This document shows positions 1 through 5,201 of a DNA stretch of 5,201 nucleotides, in pieces; within the stretch, counting starts at the first letter, position 1, and every line of letters starts with the position of its first letter. This DNA is from a bacterium (lineage in GTDB: Bacteria; Electryoneota; Electryoneia; Electryoneales; Electryoneaceae). Below the pieces are notes generated by a model. It was given only the letters and a program-made list of their open reading frames with translations. It was not told where the DNA came from and searched no databases. The stretch covers positions 1 to 5,201 of the forward strand of contig WJJA01000387.1 in assembly GCA_014729955.1 (NCBI GenBank), in the 5' to 3' direction. Made by a program: the position numbers and the translations under genes.

Positions 1-270
1 GTTCTTTGCACGCCGCAATGCCTGGGTTCCGATGGCGTCCGTCGTCAACGGCTGGAACAGTTCTCCTTCCGCCAGCATCTCCTCGATCGCAGCGAGTGTG
101 CGTTGAACGGCAACCGGCTGAAGCTCACCGGATTCCAGTGATCCCTCACCGAGACGAGCGATTCGTTCGCTTTGCAGCAAGGTTTCCAGACCCTCATCGC
201 CAACTTCGACGACGACATACTTCACGGCATTGGTGCCGATATCAAGTGCGCTGCGTATAACGGATCTCAC
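1..270 (-). CDS. Ppx/GppA family phosphatase, N-terminal 90 codons (runs off the window)
   Basis: The family hydrolyses terminal phosphates of polyphosphate (exopolyphosphatase, Ppx) or converts pppGpp to ppGpp (GppA), in the cytoplasm, using an actin-like ATPase fold. Visible: ALDIGTNAVKYVVVEV at residues 8-23, matching the family's first phosphate-binding loop (usually D-[IL]-G-[ST]-N-S); RIARLGEG at 36-43, matching the conserved 'R-LGEG' strand; and AIGTQALRRAKN at 79-90, matching the 'ATSALR-A-N' motif. Family members are about 300-500 residues, so most of the protein is missing, including the later catalytic motifs. Start: GTG at 270-268, preceded by GGAGA (284-280) with a 9-base spacer. 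The GTG overlaps the upstream oxidoreductase stop as GTGA, which suggests translational coupling. The usual Ser/Thr after G-T-N is Ala here. The visible part cannot separate Ppx from GppA, so no symbol is given. Another ASKHA kinase is less likely given the LGEG and ALR motifs. Confidence 0.88.
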   Translation of the reverse strand, partial: MRSVIRSALDIGTNAVKYVVVEVGDEGLETLLQSERIARLGEGSLESGELQPVAVQRTLAAIEEMLAEGELFQPLTTDAIGTQALRRAKN

Positions 271-1292
271 GATGTGGCGTCTCCGTGAAGGTTCCAGCGG
301 GAAGCCGGGTCGCCGCCTTCCAGGCGGAAAAAGTAGTCATCCGATGTGACATCCACTTCGACGGGTTGCTCCCCGATCATATTCTTCGCCGCTAATTTGC
401 CTTGCCGAATCGCCGAAAGCCAACCAAAATTGGAGCGTTGCGCAGATTTCTCCGTGTCCTCGATAACCGCACAATCACCGGCAGCAAACACGTCTTCGCG
501 TGAACTTTGCAGATACTTGTTCACGAAAATACCACCGTTCCCCTCAACACCGGCGTTGCGCAGGAAACGTGTCCTCGGCAGACACCCGAGCAGCTGCACG
601 ATCAATTGGGTGCGGATGGTCCGACCTGAACGCGTACGGGCAAAGTAGTGGAAAGTCGCTTCATCGAGCAGGTCGGTAATCGGGTCGTTCTCATGCACGG
701 TAATCCCAAGAGACTGCAAGTATTCACTTACCTGCTCACCGGTCAATCCACCGAAATGATTCGGCCACAAACCTTCATCATCGGCGATGACGGTGACCTC
801 GAGCCCACGCTTCTTCAACGCTCTCGCGGTCTCGACGGCCAGGATGCCGTTACCGTAGACCAATGCATTTTCAAGGTGTTCCAGGGTTCGCACAAGACGT
901 TGTGCATCGGCCAGGGTGCGAAAACTGTACAGAGCGTCCGATGTATGCTGGAAGGAGGGCACTTTCGGACGTGTGCCGGTTGCGATTAAAAGGCGGTCGA
1001 AACGAAGCTGCCGTTTGTCGGAGAGAACGAGAAGGTTCTTCTTCGGATCCAGGTTGACTACACGTCTGCCTGTGATCAGCTGGAGATCATATTCCCGGGC
1101 GAAATCCTTCGCGTTGCCGATCAACTCGTCACGCGAACGCTCACCGGAAAGATAGCTCGGTAGTTCGAGACGTGAATACACGGGTTCGGTTTCTTCCGTG
1201 ACGAGCCCGATGTCGGCTTTGGTATCCAGGCGTCGCAGTTCTGCCGCGGCAGAGCGACCCGCCGGACCCGAGCCGATGATCCAATACTGCAT
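267..1292 (-). CDS. FAD-dependent NAD(P)H oxidoreductase, rubredoxin-reductase/NirB-N-terminal-like
   Basis: This is a 341-residue cytosolic flavoenzyme predicted to move electrons from NAD(P)H through FAD to an unknown acceptor. Visible: FAD dinucleotide fold GSGPAG at 7-12; YSRLELPSYLSGE at 39-51, resembling the 'Y-RP-L--YL-G' segment of rubredoxin reductases and NirB; ATGTRP at 104-109, the conserved link between Rossmann folds; a second Rossmann motif GNGILAVE at 147-154 for NAD(P); and DVFAAGD at 267-273, the second FAD-contact motif. It has no CxxxxC redox disulfide. Leu42 sits where NADH oxidase/CoA-disulfide reductases carry the active cysteine (SCGLP), so disulfide chemistry is unlikely. 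Only about 34 residues follow AAKNMIG (301-307), so the C-terminal domain of typical 380-450-residue relatives is largely absent. Start: ATG at 1292-1290 after a strong GGAGGAG site. The gene lies 36 bases after the response regulator and overlaps Ppx/GppA by 4 bases. The family is secure; the electron acceptor is unknown. Confidence 0.88.
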   Translation of the reverse strand: MQYWIIGSGPAGRSAAAELRRLDTKADIGLVTEETEPVYSRLELPSYLSGERSRDELIGNAKDFAREYDLQLITGRRVVNLDPKKNLLVLSDKRQLRFDRLLIATGTRPKVPSFQHTSDALYSFRTLADAQRLVRTLEHLENALVYGNGILAVETARALKKRGLEVTVIADDEGLWPNHFGGLTGEQVSEYLQSLGITVHENDPITDLLDEATFHYFARTRSGRTIRTQLIVQLLGCLPRTRFLRNAGVEGNGGIFVNKYLQSSREDVFAAGDCAVIEDTEKSAQRSNFGWLSAIRQGKLAAKNMIGEQPVEVDVTSDDYFFRLEGGDPASRWNLHGDATS

Positions 1293-1298
1293 GAATGC

Positions 1299-1312
1299 TC
1301 CTCCCCCGAGGA
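1299..1312 (-). promoter_or_regulatory. Strong Shine-Dalgarno site inside a small inverted repeat, oxidoreductase gene
   Basis: Read on the minus strand the sequence is TCCTCGGGGGAGGA. The two arms TCCTC and GAGGA are perfect complements around a GGGG loop, extendable by one T-G wobble. The 3' arm is also the ribosome binding site: GGAGGAG at 1304-1298 lies 5 bases before the ATG at 1292. If the hairpin folds it would cover the Shine-Dalgarno bases. There is no T tract, so it is not a terminator. The ribosome site is clear; the regulatory hairpin is inference, since a 5-bp stem is only modestly stable and a GA-rich SD can find a complement by chance. Confidence 0.5.
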
Positions 1313-1328
1313 AAGCGTACGTCTTCAG

Positions 1329-2312
1329 CTATTCAATGTAGAGCCAGCCTACGCCCACGGCTGTTACAAACTCATGAAGCAAATCCACAATGTTCGGATC
1401 GAGATGCCCTTCCGCAGCGGCGCTGTATGTAATACTCAATGCACGGTCCTGCGACAGCGCTTCACGATACGGCCGATCCGTGACGAGCGCATCGTAGAAA
1501 TCGACAACGGCGATTATTCTTGCCCCGATGTAAATGTCGTCGGCCTGCAGACCGTCCGGATAGCCACGACCGTCCATGCGTTCATGGTGGTGGCGTATGA
1601 TCGGCAGTGTGCCGGCCAGTGACCCCAGCGGCTGGCAAATCTCTTCGCCCTTGGAGGGGTGCTGCCGCATGATCTCCCGTTCTGCTTCCGTCAAGGGACC
1701 GGGCTTCAGCAGGATTCGGTCCGGTATGCCGATTTTGCCGATGTCGTGAAGAATGCCCCCTCGTCGTATCGCCTGGATATCCTCTGCCGGCAGCTCCAGC
1801 AACCGGCCGATATCCATCCCATGCTCAGAGAGTCGCTGACAGTGACCTCGAGTGTAAGGATCCTTGGCTTCCACGGTCAGTGCCAGCGTAAAAATTACCT
1901 CTTCGGCGTTCTCAAGGTCATCAGTGAACTGTTTCAGCTTGATCAGTGAGGAGACCCGAGCCCGCAGCTCGGTATGCTCGAAGGGCTTGGTGATGAAGTC
2001 ATCCGCTCCGACTTCGATCCCGCGCACACGGTCGTTCAAACTGTTGAGCCCCGTGAGCATGATCACGGGGATCAACCGAATGCGTGTCTCTTCGTGGGAC
2101 TTGATCCAGTTGCAGAAATCATAGCCGTTGAGCTTCGGCATCATCACGTCGGTTATGACCAGGTCGGGGCGGTGCTGTTCGACAAGCTCCTGTCCCTCGA
2201 CCCCGTCACAGCCGGCGACAACATCATATCCCAGATGCCGCAACATGGCCTGCAGCAAATCGCGATTGGGCTCTTCGTCTTCCACCACGAGTATCAGCGG
2301 CGTTTTAAACAT
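1329..2312 (-). CDS. Response regulator with HD-GYP output domain (RpfG-like cyclic-di-GMP phosphodiesterase)
   Basis: This is a 327-residue two-domain cytosolic protein. Residues 6-125 form a CheY-like receiver: acidic pair E11/D12, phospho-acceptor D55 in LVITDVMMP, T87 and K109 in TKPF, so all key residues are present. Residues 137-315 form an HD-GYP domain: KDPYTRGHCQRL at 150-161, the metal-binding HDIGKIGIPD at 189-198, H218, the HHHERMDGRGYPDG signature at 241-254 and the D271 segment AVVDFYDALVTDRPYR. HD-GYP domains hydrolyse c-di-GMP to pGpG or GMP; the intact motifs predict an active enzyme gated by phosphorylation. The GYP tract has Met246 where Trp is frequent. The protein has no DNA-binding domain. 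Start: ATG at 2312-2310 with AGGA at 2323-2320 (7-base spacer); the frame is closed by a TGA at 2327-2325. No histidine kinase is visible in the window, so its partner is unknown. It lies 44 bases after the repeat-protein gene. RpfG itself usually neighbours rpfC, which is not seen, so no symbol is given. Confidence 0.95.
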   Translation of the reverse strand: MFKTPLILVVEDEEPNRDLLQAMLRHLGYDVVAGCDGVEGQELVEQHRPDLVITDVMMPKLNGYDFCNWIKSHEETRIRLIPVIMLTGLNSLNDRVRGIEVGADDFITKPFEHTELRARVSSLIKLKQFTDDLENAEEVIFTLALTVEAKDPYTRGHCQRLSEHGMDIGRLLELPAEDIQAIRRGGILHDIGKIGIPDRILLKPGPLTEAEREIMRQHPSKGEEICQPLGSLAGTLPIIRHHHERMDGRGYPDGLQADDIYIGARIIAVVDFYDALVTDRPYREALSQDRALSITYSAAAEGHLDPNIVDLLHEFVTAVGVGWLYIE

Positions 2313-2319
2313 CTGCAGT

Positions 2320-2323
2320 TCCT
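2320..2323 (-). promoter_or_regulatory. Shine-Dalgarno site (AGGA) for the REC-HD-GYP gene
   Basis: AGGA lies 7 bases before the ATG at 2312-2310. It supports this start, which also gives the receiver domain its usual short N-terminal tail before the first beta strand (PLILVVEDE). The next in-frame ATG upstream, at 2354, is cut off by the TGA at 2327-2325. Confidence 0.6.
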
Positions 2324-2356
2324 GTCAGGCGCCGCCGAGGGTGCTACCATTCATGG

Positions 2357-5201
2357 CTATTGCACTTCGATGGCAAACGTATCACTGGCGTTTTCAAGAC
2401 CGGTGTTGTCAATGGCGATCACACGCCATTTCACCTTCCCGGGTGCCAGTCCTTCTTCCAGATAGTATTCCGTCTCCGGGAACGGCCCGAAGCTGCGGTC
2501 TCCAATCTCGATCCGGTATTGCACCGAGGAATTCAAGTCCGGGTCGACGGCTTCATTCCAAGTGAATCGGATCGGAGTATTTGCATCCAATGTCGCTTTG
2601 TCTGCCGGGGAAATCAAGGCAAAGTTTTCGGGTTTTTCGGGCTTGCGGTCAATGCTGAACTCGACATCTTCTGACCATTCCGAAGCGCTGTTTTCATCGT
2701 CAAGCGTCCGGAGTTTCCAAAGCAGCTCGGCGTTGTCAGGCAAAGCCTTGCGAGGACGCCATTCGGTGCGCGCCTTCAATGTGTCCTGCCCGAACTCCAC
2801 CGCCTGACCGGGAGACTCGATGCGGCTTACCATTACCACATATCGCAGGGTTTCGAGAGAGTCCGTATGGTCTTCATCCGCCCCCGGCTCCCACGTGAAT
2901 GTGGGCCGCGCATCCTCGAGCTGGACATTCTTCGGCGACACAGGCAGAGGCGGTGTCGGCGTATCGTTCTCGAAGTTGATCCATGTGTTAAGCGTCTCGC
3001 TCCATTCGCCCTCAAAGCCCTGATCGTCGCGTGCCTTCACACGGACATACAGGCTGCCGTCATCTTCAAGCGCCGTCTCATGGTTCGAAATGGTATTGAC
3101 AATCCGATAGGTGTCCGATACCGGATCGGAAAATGCGACGACACGTTCAAACGATGGGTCCGGCGAGATCTCAACACGGTATTCGATCAGATCGTCCGGG
3201 TCCGGATCGGTGGACGGCATCCAGGCGATCCTGTAATCGGGCGTCACCTCGAACGGTAGTTCCTTTGCCCATTGCGGTGCTGACGGAGTCGAGACGACCG
3301 TGAATGAGAAGGTCTCCGACATCGTCGACAATCCTGTGTTGTCAGTCGCCTTCACACGCCAGTAATACGGGGTAAGGTGCTTTAACTCGGGTTCATGCTC
3401 CACGGACGGATTGTCCATCGGAGGCACCTCGTATTCCGCAACCATCGCGGCCGGATTAAACTGGTCCGATTCCGACAGGTAGAAGGTGTACGAAACCGTG
3501 TTCAGAGGGTCGACATCTTCCGCCTGGTCCCAGGAGAACACAGTCGGCCCGAGGCTGTAAGGAGTCGCATCGTCCTTCAGGCTGCGCAGCACAAACGGCA
3601 GAGGCGGCTCGTCTTCAATGTTGACTTCCAGGATCGCCGGCGGGCTCCAGTTCGAGGCAGCGTTTTCGTTGTCGATCGAACGCACTTTCCACACCGCACG
3701 GCTGTTGTCTTCAATCGGGTCGAGTGTGATTGATAGCTGACCCGCTTGCGTCTTCAGAACATCGACCGGAGTGCCGTCTTCACGTTTCAGGTCAACTTCA
3801 TATACAAGGGATTCGGAGGGGTCGCTGTGGTCGCTGTCCGTTGAGGCGGACCAGCTCAACGGCGCGGGGTATTGCCGCACCCGCTGGCTGTCTGACAGCG
3901 TAAACCCAACCGGAACCGTGGGAGTGTCGTTCTCAGCGTTGTAGTACACCATGATCTGACCCGGGCGGGCAATGGTCAAGGCATCAAAGCGGTCACGTAC
4001 CTCGATGGTGTAAGGATATGCCTTGTCGTCCACCAGCGACTCGAGGTTGTCCAGGTTCTGCACCACGAATGTCCTGTCGAGAGTCTGCCCTCGTGCGGTA
4101 CCGAACTTGATGGTATATGTCAAGGTATCTTCAGGATCGGGATCGAACGGCTGGGTCCAGGTCATCTTGTCCGTCAACAACAACTCGCCGTCATCCTCCG
4201 GGAAGGTGATGTCGTACGGACCGGGAGTATCATTGAAGAGGTTAACGATGAACCGACGCCACTTGGAATCATGTCCGACTTCCAGTTTGTCCGTCGTTCT
4301 TGCCCTCATCAGGAAGATCGTGTTATCCGCAAGCGTGTCGGACAATGCCCATGCGGCCCGATTGCTTCCGACCTCGTATTCTTCCTCGATGGTCGGGCGC
4401 TCCGGGGCTGCCGGTGCTGCGGTTGTGTCCGTCTGTTGATCGCCGGCGACACGCTCCAGGGTCCGGGAAACACTGTCCAGTTGTGTGCCGACATCCTGCA
4501 GGGTCTCGGTTGCACGGCGCAGCGAATCTGCCTCCGGCGAACCGGGTTCTGTTTTTGCCATCAAGGTGTCGGCGACACCCTGCAAATCCTTTTGCACCGT
4601 ACCAATCTGTTCGCTTTTGCCCTTCAGGGTCTCGTCAATGTAGCGTCTGACCCTCCCCTGTCCGACAGCGATCGTATCGGATCGCATCACCAGGTTCGCA
4701 CTGTCTTCTTCACGCACGATGTCGAAGACGGCCCACAGGGGATCGCCCTCCAGGTCCGGATCGGTTTCCAGCTCCATGACCGGCTTCTGGGTCAGAAGCA
4801 CCTCGCTCGGATCGGGATAGATAATCTCGGGAGGATGAGGGACGCTGTTCCTCTTGAACACGATGTCCACGGGGTCAGACCAGCGGATGTCATTATAGAC
4901 TTCGACGATGATATGGAATGTTTCGCCCGGAGCGAAGGGGGGGCCTTTGTATTCGAATTCCGGTGTACTAGTGGGAACCACGCCCGAGGTCCAGAACAAG
5001 TTGCCGAGAGTGTCCATTACAGTCATTCGCAACGCCGTCTGCCTGCGATCACGAGGCTCGACATAGCGCCATTTCATCAATGGTGAGTCGTTGATCACAT
5101 GGGTAAAGTCCTCGATCTCAGGCAGCGAAACATCTCGAGCGAACGGCTGCTGCAGTTCTATCGGGAAGAGAAGGTCCAGGTCGTCGTAACCGAGCGGCTC
5201 A
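2357..5201 (-). CDS. Large Fn3/Ig-like repeat protein, probably exported; 3' part only (5' end outside the window)
   Basis: At least 947 residues are visible and the frame is still open at the window edge. Residues below count from the GTG at 5098. The protein is a chain of about eight beta-sandwich domains of roughly 100 residues: one straddling 5098 to residue 85, one at 88-288 carrying a helical insert, then 291-390, 391-495, 496-602, 603-710, 711-817 and 818-913. Each tends to have a Trp followed by an acidic loop (DPDPEDTL, DSDHSD, DPDPDDL, DEDHTD), then a Tyr strand, and a late strand of the type W-[RK]-V-A-D-G with a WS turn. This is the pattern of Fn3-like domains in bacterial surface proteins. 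The first visible domain also resembles the N-terminal sandwich of alpha-L-rhamnosidases (QTAL, WTSG, W-S-P-V-IVF). No catalytic motif is visible. The protein ends directly after the last sandwich (FAIEVQ), with no LPXTG, membrane anchor or recognisable type IX sorting domain. Cysteine is absent in the visible part, and it is rich in Asp, Glu and Pro. Export is inferred from the architecture; the signal peptide would lie upstream. Function unknown. Confidence 0.85.
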   Translation of the reverse strand, partial: EPLGYDDLDLLFPIELQQPFARDVSLPEIEDFTHVINDSPLMKWRYVEPRDRRQTALRMTVMDTLGNLFWTSGVVPTSTPEFEYKGPPFAPGETFHIIVEVYNDIRWSDPVDIVFKRNSVPHPPEIIYPDPSEVLLTQKPVMELETDPDLEGDPLWAVFDIVREEDSANLVMRSDTIAVGQGRVRRYIDETLKGKSEQIGTVQKDLQGVADTLMAKTEPGSPEADSLRRATETLQDVGTQLDSVSRTLERVAGDQQTDTTAAPAAPERPTIEEEYEVGSNRAAWALSDTLADNTIFLMRARTTDKLEVGHDSKWRRFIVNLFNDTPGPYDITFPEDDGELLLTDKMTWTQPFDPDPEDTLTYTIKFGTARGQTLDRTFVVQNLDNLESLVDDKAYPYTIEVRDRFDALTIARPGQIMVYYNAENDTPTVPVGFTLSDSQRVRQYPAPLSWSASTDSDHSDPSESLVYEVDLKREDGTPVDVLKTQAGQLSITLDPIEDNSRAVWKVRSIDNENAASNWSPPAILEVNIEDEPPLPFVLRSLKDDATPYSLGPTVFSWDQAEDVDPLNTVSYTFYLSESDQFNPAAMVAEYEVPPMDNPSVEHEPELKHLTPYYWRVKATDNTGLSTMSETFSFTVVSTPSAPQWAKELPFEVTPDYRIAWMPSTDPDPDDLIEYRVEISPDPSFERVVAFSDPVSDTYRIVNTISNHETALEDDGSLYVRVKARDDQGFEGEWSETLNTWINFENDTPTPPLPVSPKNVQLEDARPTFTWEPGADEDHTDSLETLRYVVMVSRIESPGQAVEFGQDTLKARTEWRPRKALPDNAELLWKLRTLDDENSASEWSEDVEFSIDRKPEKPENFALISPADKATLDANTPIRFTWNEAVDPDLNSSVQYRIEIGDRSFGPFPETEYYLEEGLAPGKVKWRVIAIDNTGLENASDTFAIEVQ
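2360..3292 (-). repeat. Three-domain Fn3-like block, copy B
   Basis: Residues 603-913 repeat the order of copy A: DPDPDDLI (631-638), then NDTPT (711-715), DEDHTD (741-746) and DDENSASEWS (800-809), then VDPDLN (851-856) and AIDNTGL (895-901). Offsets between matching motifs are 311-324 residues. The block runs up to the stop codon, so the protein ends on a complete block. Confidence 0.55.
3293..4228 (-). repeat. Three-domain Fn3-like block, copy A
   Basis: Residues 291-602 (counted from 5098) hold three consecutive sandwich domains whose hallmarks recur in the same order in the following block. They are a first domain with DPDPEDTL (319-326), a second with NDTPT (390-394), DSDHSD (421-426) and DNENAASNWS (476-485), and a third with VDPLN (529-533) and ATDNTGL (584-590). 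The match is at protein level only; the DNA is well diverged, so the duplication would be old. Domain borders are approximate. Confidence 0.55.
4445..4639 (-). other. Predicted coiled-coil helical hairpin inside the Fn3-like protein
   Basis: Residues 154-218 (counted from 5098) carry two amphipathic helices. In helix 1 the 3-4 spaced positions are L158, K161, I165, V168, L172, V175 and L179. In helix 2 they are L193, A196, L200, V203, L207, V210, L214 and V217. A loop containing EPGSPEAD joins them, and a Thr/Ala/Pro-rich linker (222-235) follows. The register is nearly perfect over four heptads in each helix, in sharp contrast to the beta-rich flanks. An antiparallel hairpin or an oligomerisation helix are both possible. 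Confidence 0.7.

Noticed and set aside
2325..2354. Nine-codon minus-strand mini-ORF (ATG...TGA) in the gap before the response regulator
   Set aside because: It has no Shine-Dalgarno site, no regulatory codon run and no attenuator-like hairpin. It is in frame with the response regulator, but reading through the TGA would need recoding, for which there is no evidence, and the AGGA-preceded ATG at 2312 is a good start.
2313..2356. Possible terminator around the GGCGGCGCC bases
   Set aside because: The GC-rich bases give only a very short self-complementary stem and no T tract follows on the minus strand.
1974..2465. Plus-strand open frame of 163 codons across the 2313-2356 gap
   Set aside because: It is antisense to the receiver domain and to the end of the repeat protein, both well supported. 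Its product shows no family pattern.
4271..5086. Plus-strand open frame of 271 codons
   Set aside because: It lies wholly antisense to the Fn3-like gene, its product is Arg/Cys/Gln-rich with no recognisable motif, and it has no convincing ribosome binding site. It is a shadow of a gene with few antisense stops.
5096..5098. GTG as the start codon of the large repeat protein
   Set aside because: The reading frame stays open for 34 more codons to the window edge. The upstream residues (FPIELQQPFARDVSLPEIED) run smoothly into the first sandwich domain. The GAGGA-like bases before the GTG fall within coding sequence.
1..5201. CRISPR array, tRNA/rRNA, insertion sequence or phage material
   Set aside because: No regularly spaced direct repeats, cloverleaf candidates, terminal inverted repeats or transposase/integrase motifs were seen. 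Nearly all of the window is covered by four ordinary coding regions.

Overview
The window looks bacterial, moderately GC-rich, with tightly packed genes all read from the minus strand. Response regulators, an HD-GYP domain and Ppx/GppA are widespread in bacteria, so lineage cannot be fixed. Long Fn3-like proteins of the 'W...DpDp.D.l.Y' type are common in free-living Gram-negative lineages, including many uncultivated phyla (FCB-like and related groups). That is a weak inference.

In transcription order (high to low coordinate) the layout is as follows. (1) 5201-2357 is the 3' part of a very large gene for a repeat protein built of Fn3/Ig-like beta-sandwich domains; its 5' end lies outside the window. 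(2) 2312-1329 is a complete REC-HD-GYP response regulator, predicted to degrade cyclic-di-GMP. (3) 1292-267 is a complete small FAD/NAD(P)H oxidoreductase of the rubredoxin-reductase/NirB-N-terminal type. (4) 270-1 is the N-terminal 90 codons of a Ppx/GppA-family phosphatase, running off the window.

The gaps are 44 and 36 bases and the last junction is a 4-base GTGA overlap. I see no terminator-like hairpin with a T tract in either gap, so a single operon read leftward is the simplest reading. No stretch above 300 bases lacks a gene. No RNA gene, mobile element or CRISPR array was seen.

The set combines a probably exported modular protein with two enzymes linked to nucleotide or polyphosphate signalling (c-di-GMP; polyP or pppGpp) and a redox flavoenzyme. 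A joint role in surface or stress signalling is possible but is inference. The most unusual structures are in the repeat protein: a heptad-patterned helical hairpin appears to be inserted inside one beta-sandwich domain, and the last six domains look like two copies of a three-domain block.
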